Below, piece after piece: positions 1 to 8,548 of a stretch of 64,000 nucleotides of DNA. The position numbers and the translations under genes are program-made. The stretch is from Sinomicrobium pectinilyticum. Its GTDB lineage: Bacteria; Bacteroidota; Bacteroidia; Flavobacteriales; Flavobacteriaceae. The notes under the pieces were generated by a model that saw nothing but the letters and a program-made list of their open reading frames with translations, had not been told where the DNA came from and ran no database searches. Positions within the stretch are counted from its first letter, which is position 1, and the number at the start of each line of letters is the position of its first letter. Location of the stretch: contig NZ_RJTM01000108.1 of assembly GCF_003725735.1 (NCBI RefSeq), positions 40,694 to 104,693 of the forward strand. Direction: 5' to 3'.

Positions 1-136
1 CTTTGAAGATCGAAGATGCGGAATGCTTTTCTTTGGAGTGGTTGTTTTGTTCCTCTATGGGGTCCATTGTTTTTTGGGTTTAAGGTTTTGAGGAATTTTT
101 ATATAAATCGGTATTCCACATATGCCGGGGTGCCGC

Positions 137-574
137 CTATTTTTCTTCGGCCAGTTCCTTTACTGTCCGAAGTGCCTTTGGCCACAGGTCCTCAAACATG
201 CTTTTATGCTGTTCGTCGATGTCCATCTCTACAACCAGTTCGGTTTTTCCGTTAACGGTTTTCAGCGTATAGTTCTCTTCCCCGCTCCATTCCCTGGCCT
301 GAGCACTTTCGGTGTCCTCCACGCCGTTTTTGTAGATACCGATGTGGCGGAAGGACATAAACTCTCCCGGAATATTTTTTGCGATTGTCGAGACCATGCC
401 TTCCCCGGAATCTCCGTCGATAAAAAGTACCTTACTGCCTTCTTTCCACTGATCCGTTTCTACCTGTGAACTTTCACTGAAAGGAGCAGTCCATACCGGG
501 TAAGTGTCTTCGTCCCAAAGAATATCCCACACTTTTTCCCGGGATGCATTAATGGTGATCTGAAATTTTTCCAT
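137..574 (-). CDS. SRPBCC (AHSA1-like) domain protein
   Basis: This 145-residue protein starts with the beta-strand and helix pattern of the SRPBCC/START fold (MEKFQITINASREKVWDIL), followed by WTAPFSES and a C-terminal long helix (residues about 120-142) that would close the hydrophobic pocket. It has no signal peptide and should be cytoplasmic. AHSA1-like members bind small hydrophobic ligands or act as Hsp90 co-chaperone-like proteins; the ligand cannot be told from sequence. It is the last of three minus-strand genes (DinB, VOC, SRPBCC), all small single-domain proteins that often travel together near AraC-type regulators. The start is the ATG at 574, with about 130 bases before the next gene upstream, so it may have its own promoter. 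Family confidence is high; function is unknown. Confidence 0.85.
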   Translation of the reverse strand: MEKFQITINASREKVWDILWDEDTYPVWTAPFSESSQVETDQWKEGSKVLFIDGDSGEGMVSTIAKNIPGEFMSFRHIGIYKNGVEDTESAQAREWSGEENYTLKTVNGKTELVVEMDIDEQHKSMFEDLWPKALRTVKELAEEK

Positions 575-708
575 GATTGAAAATATGTATAAGATAATAA
601 TTAATTTGGATATGTCAGTTTAGGTTTCCGCTCAACCGGAGACAGACATCCCGTACACCAGGTGAAAAAGTTGCAGGTTCCGAAGTTGAAACCTGCACCC
701 CTAAGCCG

Positions 709-1158
709 TTACTGTGCTTTGTTTCTGGTGTAATTGAGCTGCCAGTGTACGCCAAACTTATCGGTACATGCACCGTATTTTTCTGCCCAGAATGTCTTTT
801 CCAGGGGCATTACCGTATGGCCTCCTTCGGAAAGTTTACCAAAAAAAGTTTCGGCTTCTTCCACGCTGTCGGTTTCCAGGGTAATATGAACGTTATTTCC
901 CATTACTGTTTTATGGCCTTTGCACAGGGATTCCACGACATCCGTTCCCATGAGTATGGAATGGTCGCCCAACGGGAGGGAAACATGCCCCACGAGATTT
1001 TTCTCTGCTTCGGAAAGGGGCGGGAATTCTTCAGATGGTGGGAAATCCTTATAGCGCATGATCCCGCCCATAAATTCGCCGCCAAATACGGATTGGTAAA
1101 AGTTAAAGGCCGCTTCTGTCTTGCCTTCAAAATTCAGATAAATGTTTACTGCTTTCAT
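709..1158 (-). CDS. VOC family (PhnB-like glyoxalase-fold) protein
   Basis: The 149-residue product begins AVNIYLNFEGKTEAAFNFYQ and goes on with FGGEFMGGIMRYKDFP, the typical opening of PhnB/3-demethylubiquinone-methyltransferase-like VOC proteins. A second beta-alpha-beta module ends in GACTDKFGVHWQLNY, also diagnostic. VOC proteins form paired beta-alpha-beta-beta-beta units that cup a metal or ligand. This subfamily is widespread, and most members have no proven reaction. No signal peptide is present. It lies 21 bases downstream of the DinB gene on the same strand, so the two are probably co-transcribed. The start ATG at 1158 directly precedes the first beta strand. The substrate is unknown. 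Confidence 0.88.
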   Translation of the reverse strand: MKAVNIYLNFEGKTEAAFNFYQSVFGGEFMGGIMRYKDFPPSEEFPPLSEAEKNLVGHVSLPLGDHSILMGTDVVESLCKGHKTVMGNNVHITLETDSVEEAETFFGKLSEGGHTVMPLEKTFWAEKYGACTDKFGVHWQLNYTRNKAQ

Positions 1159-1179
1159 GATTGAAACTTTATAGATTTA

Positions 1180-1728
1180 TTATTTGTTTTCATTACTGTA
1201 AACCTCCGGCCCGTCATAACGCATGGCCTTTTTCCCCAGGCCCCTGCGAAGAACTCCTATCTGCCCTATGTGGTATGCCTGATGATGATTAAAGAAAGCC
1301 CATAACCCGGCTATGGTATTGTCAAAGACTGTCCCGAGCGTCGTGTTACCGATAATCCCGTCCATCGGGGAGGGGGGGCGGCTGTGAAGGGTATCTGCGG
1401 GCAGTTGTACCAGTCCTTCGCGGATGCCCTCATACATATGGTTCCATTCGCCGGCGATCTCACCGATATCCGGATAGGCGATATTGTCCATAGCCCTGGA
1501 CCCGCTTGCAGGGGAGAAAAGTTCGTTCCATTTTTCCTCCGGTCGTAGTCCTGCCAGGTAGGCAAAACCGTACTGGGTGCTCATCAGATGCCCGGCTATA
1601 TACTTAATATGATTCATGTTTGTATTGCCGTTAACCCTTATATTGGTCTCTTTATCCGAAAGGTCTTCCAGAACATTGTTAAAAATTCTGTGATGGAGGT
1701 CAAACTGCATTAATAACTGACTTTTCAT
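1180..1728 (-). CDS. DinB family protein
   Basis: The 182-residue protein has the DinB/YfiT four-helix layout. An N-terminal helix carries a QFDLHHRIFNNVLEDLSD segment, a central HIKYIAGHLMSTQYGFAYL segment supplies one His, and a C-terminal FNHHQAYHIGQIGVLRRGLG segment supplies the conserved HHxxYHxGQ pattern. These histidines form the usual divalent-metal site of the fold. Known relatives include metal-dependent thiol S-transferases and many proteins of unknown role induced by stress. It is the first gene of the minus-strand DinB-VOC-SRPBCC group and is divergent from the GlxA-type regulator at 2010. The 281-base gap between them should hold both promoters, though no convincing consensus was seen there. 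The exact reaction is unknown. Confidence 0.85.
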   Translation of the reverse strand: MKSQLLMQFDLHHRIFNNVLEDLSDKETNIRVNGNTNMNHIKYIAGHLMSTQYGFAYLAGLRPEEKWNELFSPASGSRAMDNIAYPDIGEIAGEWNHMYEGIREGLVQLPADTLHSRPPSPMDGIIGNTTLGTVFDNTIAGLWAFFNHHQAYHIGQIGVLRRGLGKKAMRYDGPEVYSNENK

Positions 1729-2009
1729 GGTGATGTGTTTTAGTGATAATACAAATCTCGGAAAGAAAACGGCCGCTTGTAAAGTGCATAATTGCCATAT
1801 TGAGGGGGTGTTTGTGACAAAAATTGTTTATTTTTGATTAGGTTCGGGCTTTTAAGTGCCGGAATTTGAATGTTTTCCGGTCTGTGGCAAAGAGTGACAG
1901 GCAGAAACCGGTACATCTTCATAGCTGCATTTATGATGGAGAGATTCGGCGCAGCTAACCTTCGGTTTTCTCCGGGCCACGGAAAAACAACTCAATATTA
2001 ACAGAGTAT

Positions 2010-2978
2010 ATGAAAAGAATATCCCTGCTCGTGTATGAAGAAGCCGTATTATCGGCAGTTTCCGGTGCGGTAGACATCTTTATAGGAACAAACAGGTTCG
2101 TGGAAGGTATGGGCAGTACCATGCCTTTTGAACTGGAGCTGATAAGTGAAAGGGCCGGGGATATCCGCCTGTTCGCCCCGGCGAGTTTCATTTGCCGGAA
2201 AACCCTGGGTGAAGCAGAGAATACCGACCTTATCATTGTGCCCGCGTTTAACGGAGATGCTACAGAAGTGCTGGAAAAGAACAGGGCACTGGTAGAATGG
2301 ATACGGCAGATGAATGAAAAAGGATCGGAAGTTGCCAGTCTTTGTTTTGGGAGCTATTTTCTTGCGGAAGCCGGACTATTATCCGGAAAACCCTGCACAT
2401 CGCACTGGCTTGCCATTCCCGATATGAAAATGCGTTACCAGGACATTGACCTGATGCCCGATATGGTGATTACGGACCGGGAAGGGATCTACACCAGCGG
2501 AGGGGCATTTTCGTCTTTAAACCTGATCCTTTACCTGGTAGAAAAATTTTGTGGCAGGGAAGTGGGCATACAGGTCAGCAAAATGTTCTCTATAGATATG
2601 GACAGGGTTAACCAGGCCCATTTCAGTGTTTTTCAGGGACAGCATCAACACGAGGACAAAGAGATCCTGAGGATCCAGAAATACATAGAAGAAAATTATA
2701 ATGCACAGGTATCCGTGGAGGATATCGCGGAAAAGGCCAATATGAGCAAGAGGAATTTTGTCCGCAGGTTTAAGAATGCCACACAAAACACTCCCCTGGA
2801 ATACCTGCAGCGTGTAAAAATAGAAGCCGCTAAAAAAGCACTGGAACGAACCACGGAAAGTATTCATTCCGTAGTATACGATGTAGGGTATAACGACCTG
2901 AAGACCTTCCGGAAAATTTTCAAACGGGTTACCGGACTCACACCACAGGATTACCGAAGGAAGTACAGCAGGGCTTAG
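2010..2978 (+). CDS. GlxA family AraC-type transcriptional regulator
   Basis: The protein has 322 residues in two parts. Residues 1 to about 190 are a DJ-1/PfpI (class I glutamine amidotransferase-like) domain: KRISLLVYEEAVLSAVSGAV at the start, a VASLCFGSYFLAEAGLL nucleophile-elbow region with its Cys, and TSGGAFSSLNLILYLVEK. Residues about 215-320 are an AraC/XylS double helix-turn-helix ending in VGYNDLKTFRKIFKRVTGLT and PQDYRRKY. This is the architecture of GlxA-like regulators, which bind DNA in the cytoplasm; the amidotransferase-like domain is thought to sense a ligand, unknown here. It is divergent from the DinB-VOC-SRPBCC genes, which are plausible targets. The start ATG at 2010 fits the domain start. 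Confidence 0.92.
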   Translation: MKRISLLVYEEAVLSAVSGAVDIFIGTNRFVEGMGSTMPFELELISERAGDIRLFAPASFICRKTLGEAENTDLIIVPAFNGDATEVLEKNRALVEWIRQMNEKGSEVASLCFGSYFLAEAGLLSGKPCTSHWLAIPDMKMRYQDIDLMPDMVITDREGIYTSGGAFSSLNLILYLVEKFCGREVGIQVSKMFSIDMDRVNQAHFSVFQGQHQHEDKEILRIQKYIEENYNAQVSVEDIAEKANMSKRNFVRRFKNATQNTPLEYLQRVKIEAAKKALERTTESIHSVVYDVGYNDLKTFRKIFKRVTGLTPQDYRRKYSRA

Positions 2979-2985
2979 GGGGGGG

Positions 2986-3471
2986 CGGTTTTCCGGTTGT
3001 CGGTTGCCAGTTGTTATGGGGGTGTTTGTTATTATTATTTGAACCAAACCCATAAAAATCAATAATTATGACTACTTCTTACAGAGATCTTGAGATCTAT
3101 AAGGTTTCATTCGAATTGTTTAGCAGGACGCACAAATTACCTTTACGCTTACCAAAATATGAACTGTTCGAGTTGGGGAGTCAGTTGTAAAGGTCATCGG
3201 ATTCGGTTAATTCTAATATTGTGGAAGGTTATGGTCGAAAAAAATACAAAAACGATTTTGTGAAGTTTTTGATATATTCCCATTCCGGTAATGACGAAAC
3301 CGTTAATCATCTGGAAAAACTAAAGGTCCTATATCCCGGCTTAGGTGATGATATTTCCGAATTAGCAGAGCAATATCATGCATCAGGAGGAAAAATAGAT
3401 AACTTTAAAGAATATGTAACTTCACACTGGAGGTTATAACCGATAACTGGACTGGTAACAGGAAAACCGGC
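2986..3471. repeat. Imperfect inverted flanks around the four-helix-bundle pseudogene
   Basis: The stretch 2986-3017 on the plus strand (CGGTTTTCCGGTTGTCGGTT onward) is roughly matched by the reverse complement of 3441-3471, which reads CGGTTTTCCTGTTACCAGTC. The two flank the broken four-helix-bundle gene. The match is imperfect and consists of GTT/CCGG-rich simple sequence, so it may be a boundary of a small inserted unit or only local low-complexity DNA. Confidence 0.35.
3068..3439 (+). pseudogene. Four-helix-bundle protein (23S rRNA-intervening-sequence type), interrupted by an in-frame stop
   Basis: Reading from the ATG at 3068 gives TTSYRDLEIYKVSFELFSR and, up to codon 40, FELGSQL; codon 41 is TAA (3188-3190). 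The same frame continues without shift as RSSDSVNSNIVEGYGRKKY and runs to a natural stop at 3437-3439 (HWRL). The join, LGSQL-stop-RSSDSVNSNIVEG, is exactly where the family usually has a basic residue before RSS, so a single nonsense change inactivated or split an otherwise intact gene of about 123 codons. A GTG at 3221 could restart the C-terminal half, but that half would lack helix 1. Members are small helical bundles with no firmly known role, often present in several copies in Bacteroidota. A sequencing error is the main alternative. Confidence 0.8.
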
Positions 3472-3477
3472 AACCCC

Positions 3478-4110
3478 TCAGGGAATATTCAGATATTTAT
3501 GTGTTTGCAGGGAGACTTTCCACCGGGGATTCTTCATGACGAAATTCACGATGTCGGGGATCATCTTCTCCCGGCGGCTCCATTCCGGTTGCAGGTACAG
3601 AATACAGTCTGTATTCACTTTTGCGGCCTGTTCTTCGGCAAAAGCAAAATCGTGCTGGTTGTAAATAATGACTTTTAATTCGTCTGCCTTTTCGTAAATA
3701 TCATTCAGGGGAAGTTTTATTTTCTTCGGGGAAAGACAAATCCAGTCCCACGTACCCGTAAGCGGATATGCCCCCGAGGTTTCTATGTGTGTTTTAAGTC
3801 CCCTGGCTTTTAATCCGGCAGTCAGGGGCCCCATATCCCAGGTGAGGGGCTCTCCTCCGGTAATCACAATAGTGTCCGAATGTTTTGCCGCGTTTTCTAT
3901 AATATGTTCTACTGCCGTGGGCGGATGGGTTTCTGCGTTCCAGCTCTCCTTTACGTCACACCAGTGGCATCCTACATCGCATCCGCCTACCCGTATAAAA
4001 TACGCAGCAGTACCTTTGTGATATCCTTCTCCCTGTATGGTGTAGAATTCTTCCATTAAGGGAAGCATTTCTCCTTTCGCCACCAATCCTGAAACCTCTT
4101 CTTTTATCAT
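3478..4110 (-). CDS. queE: 7-carboxy-7-deazaguanine synthase
   Basis: This radical SAM enzyme converts 6-carboxy-tetrahydropterin to 7-carboxy-7-deazaguanine in queuosine biosynthesis. The 210-residue protein carries the cluster motif C44-x3-C48-x2-C51 within RVGGCDVGCHWCDVKESW, preceded by EEFYTIQGEGYHKGTAAYF, the signature substrate-binding segment of QueE. A TIVITGGEPLTW segment matches the GGE motif that binds S-adenosylmethionine. The CX3CX2C spacing with the GCHWCD form is that usual in Bacteroidota QueE. It is cytoplasmic. No other queuosine genes are nearby. The ATG at 4110 is chosen because it lies just before the conserved start, and 172 bases separate it from the divergent HerA-like gene. 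Confidence 0.95.
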   Translation of the reverse strand: MIKEEVSGLVAKGEMLPLMEEFYTIQGEGYHKGTAAYFIRVGGCDVGCHWCDVKESWNAETHPPTAVEHIIENAAKHSDTIVITGGEPLTWDMGPLTAGLKARGLKTHIETSGAYPLTGTWDWICLSPKKIKLPLNDIYEKADELKVIIYNQHDFAFAEEQAAKVNTDCILYLQPEWSRREKMIPDIVNFVMKNPRWKVSLQTHKYLNIP

Positions 4111-4282
4111 GGCACAAAGATACGATAAGAAGTCGGAAAAGCGAATACTCCTTTCCCCGGATATGTGAAAGCCCCACCCGGGGAATATTTCTGATGAACA
4201 AATACAAATGTGATATACGGGAATTAAAACTATATTTCGGTTTCTTAAAAATTAACTTATTTTTATACAAAAAAAATAGTAC

Positions 4283-5800
4283 ATGAGCCGGAGAGAGACC
4301 TTTTTCAAATACATTACGGACGGATATGCTACCAAGGGAGATGCTGTCATTCTTGGGGCAGCCATGCTGGATGGCGAACCCGTAACCAACGCCTATGTAA
4401 AAGTTCCGCTGAAAACATTTAACCGTCACGGACTGATTGCCGGGGCAACGGGGACCGGAAAAACCAAGACTTTGCAGATCTTATCCGAACACCTGTCACA
4501 ACAGGGGATCCCGGTATTGCAGATGGATATCAAAGGAGACCTGAGCGGCATTGCCAGGCCGGGAGAGGAAGCCGATTTTATACGGGAAAGACACGAAAAA
4601 ATCGGGCTGCCATACGAATCACAGGGTTCCCCGGTGGAATTAATGACCATTTCAGACCAGGAAGGGGTTCGTCTCAGGGCTACGGTTTCGGAATTCGGGC
4701 CAGTACTTTTATCTCGTATTCTGGACCTTAATGATATCCAATCGGGAGTAATGTCGGTAGTATTCAAATATTGTGATGATAATCATTTTCCGTTACTTGA
4801 CCTGAAAGACCTCCGGAAAGCATTACAGTACATCACGGATGAGGGCAAAAAGGAAATAGAGAAAGAATACGGAAGGATATCCACGGCTTCAACCGGCTCT
4901 ATCCTGAGAAAACTGGTGGAACTGGAGCAACAGGGTGCCGACTTGTTCTTCGGAGAACGTTCATTTGAGATCGAAGACCTGATGCGGGTGGATGATAAGG
5001 GCAGGGGATATATAAATATCATCCGCCTGACGGATATACAGGACAGGCCGAAACTCTTTTCCACTTTTATGCTCAGCCTGCTGGCGGAAATATACAACAC
5101 CATGCCCGAACAGGGAGATACCGGAAGACCGGAACTGGTAGTTTTCATCGATGAGGCACATCTTATATTCGATGAAGCCAGCAAGGCACTACTGGACCAG
5201 ATAGAGAGTATAGTGAAACTGATACGTTCCAAAGGTGTCGGGCTGTATTTCTGTACACAGCTTCCCACCGATGTCCCGGATGCCGTTCTGTCACAGCTGG
5301 GATTAAAGGTCCAGCACGCGCTCCGGGCCTTTACTGCCAAGGACAGGAAGGCTATCAAGCTCACGGCGGAGAATTATCCCGTGAGTGAATATTACGATAC
5401 GGCTGCCGTACTCACCTCCCTTGGGACGGGAGAAGCCCTTATTACAGTACTGAATGAAAAAGGCAGGCCAACGCCCCTGGCGGCAACAATGCTCCGTGCA
5501 CCCATGAGCAGGATGGACGTACTCACGGATGCGGAAATCAAGGAAATTACGGACAAATCCGGATTGATTAAAAAATATAATGAAACTGTTGACAGGGAGA
5601 GTGCTTATGAAATGCTGAACAGGAAAATAGAACATGCCGAAAGCGAAGAAGCACAGGAGCAGGCGAAGAAGGAACGCGAAAAAGTGGAAAAAAGAACTTC
5701 AGGGCGTACAAGTACAAGGATGAACCCGCTGGTAAAAGTGCTTACCAGTGCAACTTTTATACGCGGCGTATTCGGGGTTTTAAATAAATTATCCAGGTGA
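4283..5800 (+). CDS. HerA-like / DUF853 family ATPase
   Basis: This 505-residue P-loop ATPase has Walker A GATGTGKT at residues 54-61, then QMDIKGDLSGIA, a Walker B-type VVFIDEAHLIF near residue 287, and a C-terminal Lys/Glu-rich helix (about residues 450-480) before a short basic tail. It matches the YjgR/DUF853 branch of HerA-FtsK ATPases, which are predicted hexameric DNA translocases or helicases; none has a firmly known cellular role. HerA proteins in antiviral systems normally sit beside a nuclease, Sir2 or DUF4297 partner. None is adjacent here, so a defence role is not supported. The gene stands alone between divergent queE and the next small gene. The start ATG at 4283 follows an A-rich leader. 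Confidence 0.88.
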   Translation: MSRRETFFKYITDGYATKGDAVILGAAMLDGEPVTNAYVKVPLKTFNRHGLIAGATGTGKTKTLQILSEHLSQQGIPVLQMDIKGDLSGIARPGEEADFIRERHEKIGLPYESQGSPVELMTISDQEGVRLRATVSEFGPVLLSRILDLNDIQSGVMSVVFKYCDDNHFPLLDLKDLRKALQYITDEGKKEIEKEYGRISTASTGSILRKLVELEQQGADLFFGERSFEIEDLMRVDDKGRGYINIIRLTDIQDRPKLFSTFMLSLLAEIYNTMPEQGDTGRPELVVFIDEAHLIFDEASKALLDQIESIVKLIRSKGVGLYFCTQLPTDVPDAVLSQLGLKVQHALRAFTAKDRKAIKLTAENYPVSEYYDTAAVLTSLGTGEALITVLNEKGRPTPLAATMLRAPMSRMDVLTDAEIKEITDKSGLIKKYNETVDRESAYEMLNRKIEHAESEEAQEQAKKEREKVEKRTSGRTSTRMNPLVKVLTSATFIRGVFGVLNKLSR

Positions 5801-5933
5801 TGGACTTCCGCGGATCAAAGTCGTTGTTCTGTCGGATGTGTTAATGTGTTGTTATCTAAGGTGTTGCTTTAAAGTCCCTCGTTTTGGCATAATAGTTGGT
5901 TCTGCTCTGTTATGATTTAAAAAAACGGAACAG

Positions 5934-6299
5934 ATGAAAACGAAAGGAATCTTATTATTTGGAATCGCTGTGATGTCGTTTACCGGGCTGATGGCACAAC
6001 CCCATGGAAAAGAATACCGTAAAGACATGGAAGAATACCACCGGGAAATACGAAAAAACCGGGAAGAGTACTACCGCGAACAGGAAAAACGGGAAAAAGA
6101 AGCCTATAAGGATTATCTGAAGAGAGAAAGAAAAATGCGGAAGCATTATGCCAAACGGATGAAAAAAGGGAAAGGCTATCCGGTTTACTACAGGAACACG
6201 TATTACATGGAATCGCCCTACCGGAGAAGTTCCGGCATCGCCATAGACGGTGAAGTAATTTTGCGTAATGGAAGTATCCGGATCGGATATTACGATTAA
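5934..6299 (+). CDS. Small secreted basic/acidic-repeat protein of unknown function
   Basis: The 121-residue product has a clear signal peptide (KTKGILLFGIAVMSFTGLMAQ). The mature part to about residue 85 is almost entirely Lys, Arg, Glu and Tyr, with a repeating E-Y/K-R pattern (EEYHREIRKNREEYYREQEK), predicted as one long charged helix. The last 35 residues are a short beta-rich tail (SSGIAIDGEVILRNGSIRIG). Such proteins occur in flavobacteria downstream of various genes; no function is known. It has a strong terminator 30 bases after its stop. It is a real gene by codon use and signal peptide, not a shadow. Whether it stays in the periplasm or is surface bound cannot be told. Confidence 0.75.
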   Translation: MKTKGILLFGIAVMSFTGLMAQPHGKEYRKDMEEYHREIRKNREEYYREQEKREKEAYKDYLKRERKMRKHYAKRMKKGKGYPVYYRNTYYMESPYRRSSGIAIDGEVILRNGSIRIGYYD

Positions 6300-6328
6300 T
6301 AACAGAAGTATATCTTTATATCACAAAC

Positions 6329-6359
6329 AAAAAGCCGGGAGTTCATTCCCGGCTTTTTT
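6329..6359. terminator. Bidirectional rho-independent terminator
   Basis: An 11-base stem (AAAAGCCGGGA with TCCCGGCTTTT) encloses a six-base loop, with a T-run on both strands. It lies between the convergent small secreted protein gene and the LytTR regulator and touches the stop codon of the latter, so it should end both transcripts. Confidence 0.88.
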
Positions 6360-7086
6360 ATAGTTCATCTTCCTCAGGCGGTTTGTTCAGTATTTTGTTC
6401 CGCACTTCGTTAAAATAGCTTCTCCCTATCGTATATCTTTGACCGCCTATTTCAATACTATTCCCTTCCAGGGCCTCAATCTTGTCCAAAGAAATCGTAT
6501 AAGAGCGGTGTATGCGGATGAATTTATCCGCAGGGAGCTCATCGGTAAAACTGCTCAGGGTCTGGTGTACAATATATTTGCCGGAGTAGGTGTTTATTTT
6601 TATGTAATCTTTCAGGCTTTCGATAACCGTAATCTCATCCAGGAATATCTTCTTCATTTTCTTTTTGTCTATTTTAATGAAGATAAACTTTCTTTCTCCC
6701 GGATCTCCGAAATCATTTTTTTGCCGGACGGAGTGCATACGGAAAACTTTATTAACAGCCATTACAAACCTGTGGAACGGTATAGGTTTGACCAGGTAAT
6801 CCAGTACCTCGAGTTCATAACTTTCCACGGCATGTTCTTCATATGCCGTAGTAATGACAACCATGGGTTTAATGTGCACACTCTTCAGGAAGTTAAGACC
6901 GTCCAGTACCGGCATGTTAATATCCAGGAATATGAGGTCAACTTCATTCACCCGCATAAAATCAATACTGTCCAGAGCGTTGCTGAAAGTACTTATCAGT
7001 TCCAGTCCTCTGGTCTGGCCAATGTAATTTTTTAATACGTTGATAGCTAGAGGTTCATCGTCAATTACAATACATCGTATAACCAT
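6358..7086 (-). CDS. LytTR family response regulator
   Basis: From the ATG at 7086 the protein is 242 residues. It opens MVIRCIVIDDEPLAINVLKN, a textbook receiver start, with the phospho-acceptor Asp55 in LIFLDINMPVLDGL and the conserved Lys in LDYLVKPI. The C-terminal LytTR DNA-binding domain runs from about residue 135, with YIKINTYSGKYIVH, FIRIHRSYTISLDKI and ending IGRSYFNEVRNKI. A TTG at 7149 would add 21 residues with no domain content and overlap the kinase, so the internal ATG is preferred. It is co-transcribed with the LytS-type kinase 55 bases upstream. The pair is divergent from the glycan utilisation genes at 8549, which could be its targets, though this is inference from position only. 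Confidence 0.92.
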   Translation of the reverse strand: MVIRCIVIDDEPLAINVLKNYIGQTRGLELISTFSNALDSIDFMRVNEVDLIFLDINMPVLDGLNFLKSVHIKPMVVITTAYEEHAVESYELEVLDYLVKPIPFHRFVMAVNKVFRMHSVRQKNDFGDPGERKFIFIKIDKKKMKKIFLDEITVIESLKDYIKINTYSGKYIVHQTLSSFTDELPADKFIRIHRSYTISLDKIEALEGNSIEIGGQRYTIGRSYFNEVRNKILNKPPEEDEL

Positions 7087-7141
7087 GTTGTGTGACTTTT
7101 TTATTTTAGGCCGATTGTTTTTTCTTATATCCTGAACGACA

Positions 7142-8230
7142 TCAGCCAACCTTGATTTTTAATTCTACTATAAATCTGTTGTCTTTTTCATAGATGTTCA
7201 GATCGTATTCGTGTTTTTTGTATCCGAGGGCCAGTCTTTTCTTTACATTTTTAATGCCTATGCCCCCGGCCTGGTCTCCGGAATGTTCCCTATGGCATTC
7301 TTTGGGCATGGTATTGGCCACTTTAAAGTACAGGAAATCTCCCTGCACATCAAAATCCATATCTATCCGGACCCCGTCAATATTTTTATTGGCCCCGTGT
7401 TTAAAACAATTTTCTATAAAAGACAGCAACAGCATGGGGGGGATCTTTTTTCCTTCTATGTCACCTGAAATATTCATTTTTATTTTCAGGGAATCCCCGT
7501 AGCGTATCCGTTCCAGGTCCAGATAGTTCTGAAGGCATAATATTTCTTTGGAAAGGCTTTGCTTGCGCTGCTTGGTCTCGTATAGCAGGTATCGCATCAG
7601 CTCCGATAGTTTCAGTATGGTTTCCGGGGTTTTTTTGGACTGTTCTATGGACAGGGAATAAATATTGTTTAGCGTATTGAAAAAGAAATGCGGGGACACC
7701 TGGGTGCGGAGGAAACGCAGTTCGGTTTCCAGCTGTACCTTTTCCAGGTCTGCCGCCCTTTTGTGTTCCCGGAGCCAGTCGGCCGTAATTTTAATTGCGG
7801 TAACAAAAGACACTACGTAGAGCTCTCCCAGCATCATTTGTATTATGTAGTTAAAGGACAGGGTGGTAGTCTCTTCGGGGCCTTCCGGCCATACATTGGT
7901 ACTTATCAGGAAATAGGTCAGGTAAAACTTGATCAGGACCATCACATAAATGGCAAGGATGATACATGCGGTATAAAGTATAAACTTTTTCCTGTAGATG
8001 AGCCTGGGCATGAGGTAATAAATATTAAAATAGCAGAGGGTCATATGAATGGGGAACCCTAAGAGGTTAGCTTTGAGAGAATACCAATAGTCATGGTAAT
8101 AACTCCCCCATCGTATGGTGTTAAAAAGAAAATAAACCGACCAAAAAATAATGTGGTGTTTAATTTCAATCCGGTAATTGGAAGAGGGATTGAAATTAAA
8201 AAAGCTGCCTGTTTGTTTGTTTTGCATCAT
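7142..8230 (-). CDS. LytS/YehU-type sensor histidine kinase
   Basis: The 362-residue protein has four predicted membrane helices in residues 25-150 (for example HIIFWSVYFLFNTI, FILYTACIILAIYVMVLIKF), then a coiled linker, a His_kinase domain with the phospho-acceptor His181 in TQVSPHFFFNTLNNIYSLS, and a HATPase_c domain with the N box LLSFIENCFKHGANK and the G box GIGIKNVKKRL. It lacks a periplasmic sensor domain, so sensing is probably within the membrane helices. It pairs with the LytTR regulator that follows. The first two codons are both ATG, so the start could be 8230 or 8227. It is divergent from the first GH92 gene, with 318 bases between. Confidence 0.93.
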   Translation of the reverse strand: MMQNKQTGSFFNFNPSSNYRIEIKHHIIFWSVYFLFNTIRWGSYYHDYWYSLKANLLGFPIHMTLCYFNIYYLMPRLIYRKKFILYTACIILAIYVMVLIKFYLTYFLISTNVWPEGPEETTTLSFNYIIQMMLGELYVVSFVTAIKITADWLREHKRAADLEKVQLETELRFLRTQVSPHFFFNTLNNIYSLSIEQSKKTPETILKLSELMRYLLYETKQRKQSLSKEILCLQNYLDLERIRYGDSLKIKMNISGDIEGKKIPPMLLLSFIENCFKHGANKNIDGVRIDMDFDVQGDFLYFKVANTMPKECHREHSGDQAGGIGIKNVKKRLALGYKKHEYDLNIYEKDNRFIVELKIKVG

Positions 8231-8413
8231 AACCTTTCACATCCCTCCAGGATATGCTTTTTAATCATCCCCAACCTCGATTTTGTCTGATCCTGTCAAT
8301 GCTTTCCTGCTTTCGTACCCATGCCTTATATTCCGGGCGACTTTTATGACGTTTGGCTCTTAAAAAATGTTGTTGGTCTAAATTTATTCGTTAAGTTCTC
8401 AAAAATATAAATA

Positions 8414-8443
8414 TTTGGTAACATCCCTGCGGGTTTAATTTAC
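8414..8443 (+). promoter_or_regulatory. Weak candidate promoter for the glycan operon
   Basis: TTTG (8414-8417), an 18-base spacer and TAATTTAC (8436-8443) partly match the Bacteroidota consensus TTTG-N19-TAnnTTTG. It lies about 105 bases before the GH92 ATG. The rest of the 318-base divergent spacer (8231-8548) shows no other clear element. Confidence 0.3.
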
Positions 8444-8548
8444 AAAGGGTTAATCCTGAAACCGGCAGAATAAAGAGGTATCGGGTTAATGGTAAGTAGA
8501 TTAGAGGGATGCAATTAACAAATAAAGACGGACTTGACAAACTGTTGT

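Noticed and set aside
1740..1922. A 60-codon minus-strand open frame between the DinB gene and the GlxA-type regulator
   Set aside because: Its composition is not protein-like, it has no family resemblance, and it occupies the expected divergent promoter region.
4283..5800. HerA-like ATPase considered as part of an antiviral defence system
   Set aside because: No nuclease, Sir2, DUF4297 or other effector gene is adjacent; the sequence fits the stand-alone DUF853 type.
7087..7149. A TTG start that would extend the LytTR regulator by 21 residues
   Set aside because: The extension has no receiver-domain content, while the ATG at 7086 begins exactly at the conserved first beta strand.
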